Below, piece by piece: positions 35,230-44,465 of a DNA stretch of 64,000 bases. How positions within the stretch are numbered: the stretch's first letter is position 1; every line of letters begins with the position of its first letter. Source of the DNA: Polaribacter sp. Hel_I_88 (GTDB lineage: Bacteria > Bacteroidota > Bacteroidia > Flavobacteriales > Flavobacteriaceae); assembly GCF_000687935.1 (NCBI RefSeq), contig NZ_JHZZ01000001.1, positions 1,488,001-1,552,000 of the forward strand. Reading direction: 5' to 3'. The notes under the pieces were generated by a model. It did no database searches, had not been told where the DNA came from, and saw nothing but the letters and a program-made list of their open reading frames with translations. Position numbers and translations under genes: made by a program.

Positions 35230-36567
35230 CTATTTTGTTTGCTCTAATTCCCGTAATTTCTGCAACCTTTTATCTTTAGTATTTTTAATATAATCTGATG
35301 GCCATATAGCTAAACTCATATCTAGGTATAAAAACTTCTTACCTCTATTATTAAAAGAATATCGGTTAATATCATCAATAGCAAGATGTTTTGCTTTGGT
35401 TAAATATTTTAAAAAATATTCAAGGTCAACACTTGCACCTTTGTTCTCTATTGTTAAAATATCTACTAATATTTTTAACAAACTATCATAACCGACTGTT
35501 GTATGGAATATATTTTCAGTTTTAGAATTATTATTAATAAATTCCCAATATGATTGTCCGTTAGGATTTTTAAATACTTCTTTGACAGCTCTGAAGTAAT
35601 AATAGAAAATATCAGAAATTAAAAAATCATCATTGTTTGCGTAGTATTTTCTAAATGGTAAAAACTTTTTTGAACCTTCAGTTCTCTTTAATAGTTCTTT
35701 CCTTAATCTATTTCTATCTCTTTCCGATTCTCTAATGCTTTCTGAAATTAGGCCTACAATTGATTTAACCATTGCAGCTTGAGTTAAAGGTGGACTATTC
35801 AGTTTAGAATAATCACCTCCATAAAACTTTATGCGTTTATAAAAAGGTGAGTTTTCATGACCATTAAGTTTAATAACACATTCAAGAGCTGTTTTTTGAG
35901 GTGTATCATCTAGATCTAAACCAAATAAACTATATACAAGACTTTGTGAAACTCTTTTTTGAGTTCTGTTAATTGTTGAAAATATCATTGCTTGATATTC
36001 AATAGTTTTATCAATAAAAAAAGACACTACAAGTTCTATGTTTTTCAAATCTTCAAGACGCTCAAGTCTCATATTCAACTTATTTCTTAGATCAGTGTTT
36101 TCAAATTTTCTTAAAGTTTTAATATAATCCTCTATTTCTTTTTGTATTCTAATTAAAGCCTCTTCGATACCCTTAATTCTATGTTGTCCATCGATAATTG
36201 TAATGTAAACGTCTCCATTTTTCTTTTCTAACTCGGAAAATACTTTATCTTTAATATGTATCTTAACAAGATTTCCATATTCAACTTGTTCTTCAATTGC
36301 TTCTAATGGAATATGTAAAACTATGTTGGTAGGGAAAGTTGCTTCAGGATCTTCAATTAAGAAATCTGCAATTTTATTTACTCGTGAATTTTCAATTTGA
36401 CGTTGAACTTCCCCATTATAAATAGGAATACCTTTTTCATCAAAACCGTTTAAAATTCGAGATGTATACTTTGTGTATTTAAAAATCTGATCAATAGTTA
36501 ATTTAGTAATAACGAAATCTTGTTTGTTTTGGATTACTGGTATTCCTTCTATTATATTATCTTTCAT
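35230..36567 (-). CDS. DndB-like DGQHR-domain protein
   Basis: A 445-residue protein with the family signature ITIIDGQHRIKGIEEAL near residue 125. Also seen are ENSRVNKIADFLIEDPEATFPTNIVL (in parts) and IFSTINRTQKRVSQSLVYSLFG, typical of DGQHR/DndB proteins. DndB proteins are associated with phosphorothioation and, in some species, repress the dnd operon. In canonical operons dndB comes before dndC, whereas here it is the last gene, 11 bp after the small membrane-protein gene. It could be a related DGQHR protein with a different role. Confidence 0.8.
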   Translation of the reverse strand: MKDNIIEGIPVIQNKQDFVITKLTIDQIFKYTKYTSRILNGFDEKGIPIYNGEVQRQIENSRVNKIADFLIEDPEATFPTNIVLHIPLEAIEEQVEYGNLVKIHIKDKVFSELEKKNGDVYITIIDGQHRIKGIEEALIRIQKEIEDYIKTLRKFENTDLRNKLNMRLERLEDLKNIELVVSFFIDKTIEYQAMIFSTINRTQKRVSQSLVYSLFGLDLDDTPQKTALECVIKLNGHENSPFYKRIKFYGGDYSKLNSPPLTQAAMVKSIVGLISESIRESERDRNRLRKELLKRTEGSKKFLPFRKYYANNDDFLISDIFYYYFRAVKEVFKNPNGQSYWEFINNNSKTENIFHTTVGYDSLLKILVDILTIENKGASVDLEYFLKYLTKAKHLAIDDINRYSFNNRGKKFLYLDMSLAIWPSDYIKNTKDKRLQKLRELEQTK

Positions 36568-36578
36568 AATTTCTAAAT

Positions 36579-37142
36579 TTAGTTACCCCAGCTTTGACCA
36601 TGTTCATTTGAACTTTCTCTAATTACCGAATCAAAAGTTTTATCAAGAAAATCTTCTTGAAGAAGAAATATTTTTCTACTAATATTTGATGAAGCATAAA
36701 CAAGTAAAGCAGAGATAATTAATAAAATTATAATTGTAGAAAACTCTAAAAAAGGTGAGTTTATTACTTGTACAGCAAATAATAAAATTCCTAAAATTAA
36801 AATTCCTAGAGAATAATACCATAATTTAGTTCTAAGAACAATTGTATCATTAATGTTCAGGTTTTTTTCTTTATTTCTATCAAATTTAAAAACATGAAGT
36901 CCAATACCACTTATTTGATTTATAGCTATTAATGGTAAACTACCGTTTAATATTAAATTAAAGTACACTAGTATTTCTGTTCTTTTTTCACTAAATGATA
37001 TTAAACATAAAAATGCCAAAATAATAGCTCCAATTGGAATTAATAAATTAGGTATTTTCCAAAGGCTATTTTCATCTTTGTTTGCTTCTGCGACTTCATT
37101 AAGAAGTTCACGCTCTGAATCTTTTATTATTGCAAATCTCAT
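36579..37142 (-). CDS. Four-helix membrane protein of the dnd operon
   Basis: A 187-residue protein with about four hydrophobic segments: LLIPIGAIILAFLCLI (near 35), YFNLILNGSLPLIAI (60), WYYSLGILILGILLFAV (108) and TIIILLIISALLVYA (135), leaving soluble ends of about 30 residues. No motif is recognised. It is packed between the methyltransferase-like gene (38 bp) and the DGQHR gene (11 bp). A membrane protein is not part of the described DndABCDE/FGH sets. It may be an effector or a sensor, which is a guess. Confidence 0.6.
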   Translation of the reverse strand: MRFAIIKDSERELLNEVAEANKDENSLWKIPNLLIPIGAIILAFLCLISFSEKRTEILVYFNLILNGSLPLIAINQISGIGLHVFKFDRNKEKNLNINDTIVLRTKLWYYSLGILILGILLFAVQVINSPFLEFSTIIILLIISALLVYASSNISRKIFLLQEDFLDKTFDSVIRESSNEHGQSWGN

Positions 37143-37180
37143 TTAATTTATATATTTAATGAATCACCGTTAATACTAAA

Positions 37181-38137
37181 TTAATCTCTTATTTCAACGA
37201 AATTCGGAAAATAACGATAGGTAGATTGGTATTTTGTTCTGTCCTTAATAGGTATAAAATCAATTTTCTTAATGTTTAAAAATTGTTTTTTAGATTTAGG
37301 TAAGTAATTATTCATTAAATCTAGTTCTTGGGTAGTAACTATGGGAGAAATTAAATCTAATGGCTTATCATCTAATCGAACAAATAAAAATTTATTTATT
37401 CTTTTTTTTAAAAATATTTTATGGTTAGACTTTTTCATAATATAACCACCAATAGAAATCATTGGCGCTCCATCTTGATATGTAATATATAACATTTGAT
37501 GAAAGAGTAACTTTTCTTTTTCTATTAAAGTGACATTTTTTAAATCTAAATTATGTTCAATCCTTTTCTTTATCATTTCATATATTAAATTTACTGATTG
37601 ATTTTTTGATAGGCTTTCTTTTTTTATTCCATTAGGGACTAAGCCATCAAAGTCATTTTCAAATTGGTTTAGCTTATGATTCCCGTCTTGACTTGTATAA
37701 CGGTTTAACCCACTATTACAGCTCATAAAATAAAAACTACCCTCTATCGCATTTGTAAAAACAAAATCTATATCATCAAACATAAAAGATTGAAGTGATT
37801 GGTCGTAATCTAGCCATATAATTTTACGACTTTTCCAATCTAGTGTTGGTAGAACATCTGTAGTATCTCCCCATTCTAGTTTTATACAAGAAAAAGGCTT
37901 GTTAAATTCAAATCTTTTTTTATCAGTTTTATTTTTTTCAATATTAACTAAGTTGTTTATTCCTAATTCTTTATGAATCATTTTAAAATCAGAAAAAAAA
38001 ACTGAACCTAAACCAATATATGAACAGTCATTTCCTGGAGAGATACCATAAATTTCTTTTAATAATTCAACAAATAATTTTCTTTCTATTGACTTTGCAG
38101 GTCTGTAATTATAATTAAAAATATTATAAGATGCCAT
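37181..38137 (-). CDS. Methyltransferase-like protein of the dnd operon
   Basis: A 318-residue protein with features of a Rossmann-fold O-methyltransferase-like family: the N-terminal YRPAKSIERKLFVELL, then CSYIGLGSVFFSDFKMIHKELG (SAM-site-like, residues 38-60, in parts), LVNIEKNKTD, FSCIKLEWGDTTDVLP and KIIWLDYDQSL. The acid after the LD strand and the GxG turn are present, but no target-specific motif (such as NPPY of DNA methylases) is visible. It lies 6 bp after the GHKL gene, so they are tightly coupled. Possible roles are methylation of a partner or nucleotide binding; this is inference. Confidence 0.6.
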   Translation of the reverse strand: MASYNIFNYNYRPAKSIERKLFVELLKEIYGISPGNDCSYIGLGSVFFSDFKMIHKELGINNLVNIEKNKTDKKRFEFNKPFSCIKLEWGDTTDVLPTLDWKSRKIIWLDYDQSLQSFMFDDIDFVFTNAIEGSFYFMSCNSGLNRYTSQDGNHKLNQFENDFDGLVPNGIKKESLSKNQSVNLIYEMIKKRIEHNLDLKNVTLIEKEKLLFHQMLYITYQDGAPMISIGGYIMKKSNHKIFLKKRINKFLFVRLDDKPLDLISPIVTTQELDLMNNYLPKSKKQFLNIKKIDFIPIKDRTKYQSTYRYFPNFVEIRD

Positions 38138-38143
38138 AAAATT

Positions 38144-39457
38144 TTATTCCAGTTCGTTCATATTAAAATAATAGTCAAATGTTAAGGAGCCAACTTCTTT
38201 ATTACTTGAGATTCCTAGATTGTCCTTAACTTTTTCAACCAAATCTTTTTCTTTTTTGTAACTGATCCCAACAAATTTATTAGCAGTTTTATGAGCTTTG
38301 GTTTTTGGAAAAACAAAATCTTTAGTATATAAAGTTTTGTTATCTCTAATTTCTGTAATATTTACTGGTGTGGAATTGTTAATTATAGTTTGACCTTCTT
38401 CTTTATCTTCTATTTTTCTTAAATATCTTATAACTTGGCTCATAGAAGTTAACATAAAAGGTCTTATTGTTTTATAAATAGGATGATCTAAATCTATACC
38501 TGTTTTAGTTGTTGTCATTGGTAACTTACTGGAATCATCTGAATCAAAAAAAACAGCCCCTCTAAACATTGCTAAATCATTATGAAACTTAACAATACTT
38601 CCGTCATCACTTCTGTTTTCTTTCCAACCTGTTGTGAAAGTCTTGTCAGCCTCTAATACCAAACGGTCATTGCAGAATATATACCAACCAGCCTTATTAG
38701 GAAAATAGTCTCCAATTCCTGCATATATTTTTATTTCCACCCCATTTATTTCCTTTGAAACTTGTAGCGGACGCAAACCATCTTTTTCTAAAAAAGTAAT
38801 ATCAGTCCTTTCAATTAAAGAGTTGTTGACTTCAATTTTAAGATTTTTTAAAATACTGTAACTTAAGGCTAAACTTACTTCTTTCTTAAGTTTTGCTATA
38901 AATTCGGTCGATTTAAAATCAATCTTAATGTTTTCATATAGTTTTGATACTGTAATTGCAGTACCGTCTTCACCATTTAGTTTAGATTTTTCTTTAGTAA
39001 TATTATCATTTTCAATATAATTAAATGTCCATTTCTCATCTTTTACCCATTCATTTATATCTACTTCAACTATAAAATGATCTTCTTTATGCTTTGACTC
39101 AACTATAAAATGTCCACCAATTTTAAATAAAGAACGTTTCATTCCTACGCCAAATCTTCCAATAGAATGTTGTACAAATTTTGCTTCAGGTTCTGTAGGT
39201 CTACCAAATCGAAAAGCATAATTTTTTGCAGTATTTAATGAAAACCCACCGCAATTATCAATAATTTCAAAATTGTTTTCATTCAAATTTAATTGAACAT
39301 TTAACCCTTCATAATCTTCTTTTGGTTTTAGATTTTTAGCTCCATCAATACAATTATCAATTAAATCAATTATTGCTCTATCTAAACGAATATCTCGAGT
39401 GAGCATATTTATAAAGAAATCTTTCGTAGGGTTTGCGTCAATAATATTTTCATTCAT
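38144..39457 (-). CDS. GHKL (HSP90-like) ATPase of the dnd operon
   Basis: A 437-residue protein with the Bergerat ATP-binding fold: N box AIIDLIDNCIDGA (near residue 35), G1 EIIDNCGGF (75) and G2 SIGRFGVGMKRSLFKIGG (105). A second domain follows (VEVDINEWV, FEN-like blocks), similar to MORC/MutL-like ATPases. It is 2 bp after dndE and 6 bp before the methyltransferase-like gene. Known Dnd restriction partners are DndFGH or PbeABCD, none of which starts with a GHKL ATPase as far as I know, so this may be a separate effector pair. Confidence 0.7.
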   Translation of the reverse strand: MNENIIDANPTKDFFINMLTRDIRLDRAIIDLIDNCIDGAKNLKPKEDYEGLNVQLNLNENNFEIIDNCGGFSLNTAKNYAFRFGRPTEPEAKFVQHSIGRFGVGMKRSLFKIGGHFIVESKHKEDHFIVEVDINEWVKDEKWTFNYIENDNITKEKSKLNGEDGTAITVSKLYENIKIDFKSTEFIAKLKKEVSLALSYSILKNLKIEVNNSLIERTDITFLEKDGLRPLQVSKEINGVEIKIYAGIGDYFPNKAGWYIFCNDRLVLEADKTFTTGWKENRSDDGSIVKFHNDLAMFRGAVFFDSDDSSKLPMTTTKTGIDLDHPIYKTIRPFMLTSMSQVIRYLRKIEDKEEGQTIINNSTPVNITEIRDNKTLYTKDFVFPKTKAHKTANKFVGISYKKEKDLVEKVKDNLGISSNKEVGSLTFDYYFNMNELE

Positions 39458-39459
39458 AA

Positions 39460-39858
39460 TTATAAATTTATTTTATTTAAACCAAAATTTATTTTTTTTA
39501 TAACATAATCAAATCCATCTATACTTGAGTTTTCTTGTATTTCATTTTTCATCAATTCTAATCCATCATCAATATGCATTTTAATTAATTTTGGAATGTC
39601 TTTATCTTTTTTAGATAACCCATAATTGACACATAATAAACCTAAATATACATCTAGGTTAACACCAAATAATACAGATTTCGAATACTCTTTACCTCCA
39701 GAATCCTCTATTTTTGTTAGGTCTAATTTTCTATCTTTTGACAAAGAATATGTATAAGCTATACGTGCAATTATATTTTCTTTACCAAGATTTAATTTCC
39801 TTGTAAGTTGCGCTACTACTTCTCTATTTGCAGAGCTTGTTTTAATTTGAGTAAACAT
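39460..39858 (-). CDS. dndE: DNA sulfur modification protein DndE
   Basis: A 132-residue protein matching the DndE pattern: FTQIKTSSANREVVAQLTRKLNL, ENIIARIAYTYSLS and GKEYSKSVLFG in the first 70 residues (given in parts). DndE binds nicked DNA and is needed for phosphorothioate insertion. Its start overlaps dndD by 17 bp, showing translational coupling within the modification complex genes. Confidence 0.88.
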   Translation of the reverse strand: MFTQIKTSSANREVVAQLTRKLNLGKENIIARIAYTYSLSKDRKLDLTKIEDSGGKEYSKSVLFGVNLDVYLGLLCVNYGLSKKDKDIPKLIKMHIDDGLELMKNEIQENSSIDGFDYVIKKINFGLNKINL

Positions 39859-41941
39859 CTTCTTTAGCTTTTTTAAATACTTCCATTAAATCCTTTTGTT
39901 TAATAGTAGAACAATCTTTATTGCTTTCAATCATAAATGTTTTGCTTAAATTTGGTTTAAGCATCATATATTCTTCTTCCGTCAATTCTTTTTCTAATAA
40001 TGGTAGTAATACTACTTGATTAGAAATTTCTGGATAAAATTCTTGAATTATATTTTGTGAATGATTTTTATCAAATTTTTGTAAAGGACTATCGATAAAA
40101 ACAGGAAATTGAATTCCTGATTCATCAACTAAAGCTTTTAATAATGCTGTAGCATATAGTTGCTGTTCTCCTTTAGATAAAGAGTCTTTATTTATAACAT
40201 TGTTTTTACTGTCTAGTAAGTCAATATCCATTATATCACCATCAATGTTAACCTTTATATTAGAAACAAAATCATCCTTATGCATTAACTTATTCAATCC
40301 TAATTTAAGAGCTTTTTGCAAAGCATATTTCTTTTCTTCTTTAATTCTAGTTATTAAAGTATTGATTTTTGACAATAAATTCTCAGTTACATCATATTTT
40401 TTTCGATCAGTTTCAATTAACTTAAAGTTTTTCTCATATTCTGAAGATTCTTTTCTAGTAACCCTTAACCTGTTTTTTAATTCACCTATTTCTTCTAATA
40501 ATGAATTTTTATCTTTAGTAAGAGTAGAAATTCTTTCATTAATCAAATCTCTTTCTTCTCTATACTTTTTTACTATTTCATTGTCCTTTCTAGCTTCTGC
40601 TTGCTTTATTTTTTGATTTGTTCTTGATAAAACTACTCTGTTATTTTTTTCTTCTTGAACAATCGCATTTAATTGATTTACATAATTACCTTTAATATTT
40701 GAGTATATAGCTTCAAAAGCCAAATTTTGGTCTTTATTGAAGTCTAGTAAAACATCAACAGATTTAATTGTATTATTTTCTTTCTGATTATTATTCTCCT
40801 TAATAGTATTATTTAATATTTTTTCTATAGTAGTAATTTCAGATATTGGTAGTTGGTTATCTTTTAGTCTTTTTAATACTTTTTCAGAAAAAGATTCAAT
40901 CTCTTTTTTTATAATTTTTGAATCAATAAGATGTTCAGCTTGAGATTGTTCTTTTAATAATTGATCTCTTAAATCAACTAATTTTTTACCAGCAATGATT
41001 AAAGGAGCAAATTCCATTAAATCATTTAGTCTAGATTTTATTTCAGAGGACTCTTTAGTTAATTCATCTCTTTTACTTTTTACGTTTTTTAACTCTTCTA
41101 AAGTGATGGAATTACCTTCTCTTATTAATTTTTCTTGCAGTTCGTCACTAATTTTACGCTTTATAATTATTTCACGATCGCATTCTAATTGTTTTTCAAG
41201 ATTCAATTCAATTAACCTCTTTAGTTCTTTTTCTTTTTCTAATAATGAATCTAGTTTGGATTTCTCCATACCAGAGACTCCTGCTCGTCTAAGCTTCGTT
41301 AAAAGCGTTTCAAGATTCTTTTTTAAATCTTCGTATTTTTTAATGCCTAAAACTTCAGAATAAGCTTTACTTAAACTTCTTAACTCTTCTTTGGATTTAG
41401 CTTCTGCTAGAGAAACTATTTTCTCTGCATCAAAAAAGAAAAATTTAGCAATTTCTCGAGGTAATATAAAGTCATTGATAAAAACTTCGTAACCAACCTC
41501 TTTGGTTAGCTCATTTTCTGTACCATCAATAAAAATTGTTAAGTCCTCTTTATTGTTTGCTAAATTAAAAGAACGTTTTATACGTACTTCTTTGCAAGGT
41601 ATTGATGGTACTAATAAATCTGTAAGAGTAACTTCTATTGAAAAGTTTGCAGTTTTAATAGAACCTGATTCAAATTTTCTATGAATATCTTTATTTATTA
41701 GAGAGCGTAAAAAATTATCATATCCACCATAACTCTTTATATCTCTTCGGTATTTATCTTCTACTTGTCCCATTAGTTTTCCGTAGAAAACCCATATTAA
41801 TGATGTTAGAAAAGTAGTTTTTCCATAACCATTTTTTCCCGCAATTATATTAATATTCTTGTCTGTAAAAGGCGAAAAAGAAACAATATTTTCTCCTTTA
41901 TAAATTCTGAAGTTAGTCAGGTTTATTTGAGATATCTTCAT
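39842..41941 (-). CDS. dndD: DNA sulfur modification protein DndD (SMC-like ATPase)
   Basis: A 699-residue SMC/RecN-like ATPase. Walker A is NIIAGKNGYGKTTF (residues 30-43), followed by the family-typical WVFYGKLMGQVEDKY; long coiled coils run from about 200 to 540; and the C-terminus has the ABC signature SLSKGEQQLYATALL and Walker B FPVFIDSPLQKFDKNH. DndD supplies ATP hydrolysis or nicking for sulfur insertion. The stop of dndC and its ATG overlap as TAATG, consistent with a coupled operon. Confidence 0.92.
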   Translation of the reverse strand: MKISQINLTNFRIYKGENIVSFSPFTDKNINIIAGKNGYGKTTFLTSLIWVFYGKLMGQVEDKYRRDIKSYGGYDNFLRSLINKDIHRKFESGSIKTANFSIEVTLTDLLVPSIPCKEVRIKRSFNLANNKEDLTIFIDGTENELTKEVGYEVFINDFILPREIAKFFFFDAEKIVSLAEAKSKEELRSLSKAYSEVLGIKKYEDLKKNLETLLTKLRRAGVSGMEKSKLDSLLEKEKELKRLIELNLEKQLECDREIIIKRKISDELQEKLIREGNSITLEELKNVKSKRDELTKESSEIKSRLNDLMEFAPLIIAGKKLVDLRDQLLKEQSQAEHLIDSKIIKKEIESFSEKVLKRLKDNQLPISEITTIEKILNNTIKENNNQKENNTIKSVDVLLDFNKDQNLAFEAIYSNIKGNYVNQLNAIVQEEKNNRVVLSRTNQKIKQAEARKDNEIVKKYREERDLINERISTLTKDKNSLLEEIGELKNRLRVTRKESSEYEKNFKLIETDRKKYDVTENLLSKINTLITRIKEEKKYALQKALKLGLNKLMHKDDFVSNIKVNIDGDIMDIDLLDSKNNVINKDSLSKGEQQLYATALLKALVDESGIQFPVFIDSPLQKFDKNHSQNIIQEFYPEISNQVVLLPLLEKELTEEEYMMLKPNLSKTFMIESNKDCSTIKQKDLMEVFKKAKEDVYSN

Positions 41942-43290
41942 TAGCTTTTCGGGTTTACAAAAGATTCAATACGTTTTTCGACATCATTGTGTAAGCCATA
42001 TTTAGACAACATTAAAGATTTAGTTTCTTGTAGTGTAATTAAATTATCTATTAAATGATAATAATTAGTTTCATCTCCACAAACCTCTTTAAGTATTCTA
42101 CGTTCTGTAGCATCTAAAGATTTAAGGTTGTTTGTGCTTAGTTCTTTTCCATAAACATCTCTATAAATATCTCCGACTCTTTTTTCGAAATATCCTTCTC
42201 TATTCCATCTTACTTGAATAGCTATTAATTCTTGATTATTAATTAGATTTATATGAGGCTTTACTTGTTGTACTTCCTTTTGCAATTCTAATAATTCTTT
42301 TAATAGTCTTACTTTGTAAGACATTTCATATGTTCCTCGTGGATTTCCATCTTCATCTACAGCAAGCATACCATTTCTTCTTCGATCAGATCTGTTTTCA
42401 GGTAGATTTCTATCATCCACAAGTTTTGTTCTAAAATCAAGCAAAGGTTTTAGCCATTCCTGACCATTATTTACTAATGAAGACATTGATTTATCTTTTT
42501 TCACAACTGTACAAGTCCAACAACCAAATCTACTTTGTCCACAAGATTTATGTTCTTTGTCAGTTACAATTGTTGGACATTCATAATCATCAGCACTTGC
42601 ATCAACATAAATTTTAAAGAGGATTGAATTGTCAAATCCCCAAGGAGATTTAATTGCATTTATTATATACCATACTTCCTCTAGCATTAATTCTTTAATT
42701 GGAGCGTAAACCCAAGTATTAATATCAGTGGCATGTTTTGCTAATCTTTTACCTTCTGTTTCGTGCTTTTTTATTGATTTTTCCCTTTTTTTACTTTCTT
42801 CATATCTAGTTCCTAAAAGGACAATTGCTTCTCCTTTTTCATCAATTTGTTCGTGTAAAAAATTTGAAGTAGGTCTAATTTTTAATCTATCTGTACACCA
42901 ACGAAATGTATTATTGGGAACAGGATATCCTTTTCCTATTACATTTATCCAAAAAGTCTCTTCGAGCTTTGGTGTAGTTTTTTTTACAAATATTGGTAAA
43001 CCTTGGTCTCTTGCTGCGATTTCAATTTTGACTAATACTTCATCAACATATTCAGCAATAATTGGATTCTCGACCATAGTATCATTACAAACCACATATA
43101 CAGGTCGTCTTAACTGAAAAGGATTTGGCATAGCTCTTATTTTCTCTAAGGCTTTCCAAACTAAAGTTAATAAAACAGTAGAATCTTTACCACCACTAAA
43201 ACCAATTATCCATGGTCTTTTAGAAGTATCTGCAAATGCGTATTGATCTATAATTTCGTCAATAATTTGGTCAATTCTTTTACTCATCAA
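41941..43290 (-). CDS. dndC: DNA sulfur modification protein DndC
   Basis: A 449-residue PP-loop ATPase of the PAPS reductase family that activates and transfers sulfur to the DNA backbone. The PP-loop SGGKDST is at 32-38, the central region has FRWCTDRLKIRP and VLLGTRYEESKKR, and four cysteines for an Fe-S cluster lie in DDYECP, HKSCGQSRFGC and WTC (near residue 245-265). These features separate DndC from ordinary CysH. It is the first gene of the leftward operon. No dndA (cysteine desulfurase) accompanies it; a chromosomal IscS-type enzyme could serve. Confidence 0.93.
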   Translation of the reverse strand: MMSKRIDQIIDEIIDQYAFADTSKRPWIIGFSGGKDSTVLLTLVWKALEKIRAMPNPFQLRRPVYVVCNDTMVENPIIAEYVDEVLVKIEIAARDQGLPIFVKKTTPKLEETFWINVIGKGYPVPNNTFRWCTDRLKIRPTSNFLHEQIDEKGEAIVLLGTRYEESKKREKSIKKHETEGKRLAKHATDINTWVYAPIKELMLEEVWYIINAIKSPWGFDNSILFKIYVDASADDYECPTIVTDKEHKSCGQSRFGCWTCTVVKKDKSMSSLVNNGQEWLKPLLDFRTKLVDDRNLPENRSDRRRNGMLAVDEDGNPRGTYEMSYKVRLLKELLELQKEVQQVKPHINLINNQELIAIQVRWNREGYFEKRVGDIYRDVYGKELSTNNLKSLDATERRILKEVCGDETNYYHLIDNLITLQETKSLMLSKYGLHNDVEKRIESFVNPKS

Positions 43291-43546
43291 TTTTTTATCT
43301 AATTAAATGATAAAATAACAAAAATTTTTAAGATTTATCATAAGAATTAGCCCCTATTTTTTAGATATAATTAAAAACTTTTTTAAAATTTTGATTTTTT
43401 TAGTTTAAAGAGTTGCATCCATTGCTGGAAGAACTATATGCATTCCAGAAATTATATAAACAAATATTCTTTTTTTTGATTTTCTAATTCTTATTTTAAC
43501 TCTATTTAATTAAACACATTAGTTTAATATAAGGTGTTGCAAAATA
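43291..43546. other. Upstream region of the dnd operon
   Basis: An AT-rich stretch without a gene. It must hold the dnd promoter, but no convincing TTTG/TAnnTTTG pair was found on the minus strand. No repeats stand out. Confidence 0.35.
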
Positions 43547-43663
43547 TTATTTTCCAAACTCTTCGCAACAACAAGATAATTCTATCGAATTTCTTTTTGG
43601 GGTTGCTTTTAGTTTTTCATTGTGTTTAGAACATTTTTCTCTTTCAAGATTTCGATCATTTTT
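43547..43663 (-). pseudogene. Gene fragment with CCCEEF tail
   Basis: A 38-codon frame between stops with no ATG reads EREKCSKHNEKLKATPKRN and ends ELSCCCEEFGK. The C-x2-H ... CCCEEF pattern looks like a small zinc-binding protein, but there is no start codon. It follows the membrane protein at 43684 by 20 bp and may once have been its partner. Confidence 0.4.
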
Positions 43664-43683
43664 TTAGATCCATATAATTTCGT

Positions 43684-44304
43684 TTATTCTGATTGACTGA
43701 TTTTTAAATCAGGAAAATGATCAATTTTACTTTTTAAAAAATATTTTGGAATTGTATAACTCAAAATTAATGTTCCAAATATTGTGATTATGAGTTCACA
43801 TGTAAAGTTAATTTCTATTAATTCTATTTCTTTCAATTTTTCCAATAGTAGAATACTCCAAACAATTGAGACTACAAATGAAAATAATATTGCAATTTTA
43901 GAAGTAGAAATATTTGCTCCTCTAAGCGGATTTAGATAGTTATTTTGAGTGTTTTTATTAGCGAAAACAAAATAGACACGTTTCTCTTCCTTTAACTTTA
44001 AGGTGTTCCTTTCGCAGTCATTGACAAGAGTTATAAAATTTATATTCCAGAAGTAATAACCTTTACTTGACCAGTACCAAAAAAGTGAAGTAATGTAGCC
44101 AAGTGTAATTAATATTATTTTTTCAGTATTCATGTTTTCAGATGAAGCAATAGTATAGTAACCAACAAATAAAGCACCAATAGCTACATAAAAATATGTC
44201 ATCCATTTATTGAAATTATCATAATGGAAATTTCTCGCATTAATTAAGAATTGATATCTCTCTTTTCGAGTGATTTTTTTGTTTTTAGAAACGTTATTTT
44301 TCAT
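43684..44304 (-). CDS. Four-helix membrane protein of unknown function
   Basis: A 206-residue protein with a basic start (NKKITRKERYQFL), FHYDNFNKWMTYFYVAIGALFVGYY as first helix, then ILITLGYITSLFWYWS, and two more helices near 140 (KIAILFSFVVSIVWSILLL) and 170 (LIITIFGTLILSY). It recalls the 'RipA-like' octameric membrane family by layout only, and I would not insist on it. It precedes the cysteine-rich fragment at 43547. No catalytic motif is visible. Confidence 0.55.
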   Translation of the reverse strand: MKNNVSKNKKITRKERYQFLINARNFHYDNFNKWMTYFYVAIGALFVGYYTIASSENMNTEKIILITLGYITSLFWYWSSKGYYFWNINFITLVNDCERNTLKLKEEKRVYFVFANKNTQNNYLNPLRGANISTSKIAILFSFVVSIVWSILLLEKLKEIELIEINFTCELIITIFGTLILSYTIPKYFLKSKIDHFPDLKISQSE

Positions 44305-44465
44305 TTAAGGAATATTTTTTTAATTTTGCATTATGTTTATTATATTTTTTCGTGAGGGATTACATGCTTTAAAACTATCAAATTAGATCCAAAATTAATC
44401 TGAAAGATAGCGCTCGAAAATCTCTAAAATCCTTATTAATTATGCACATTGTTAGATATATTTTA

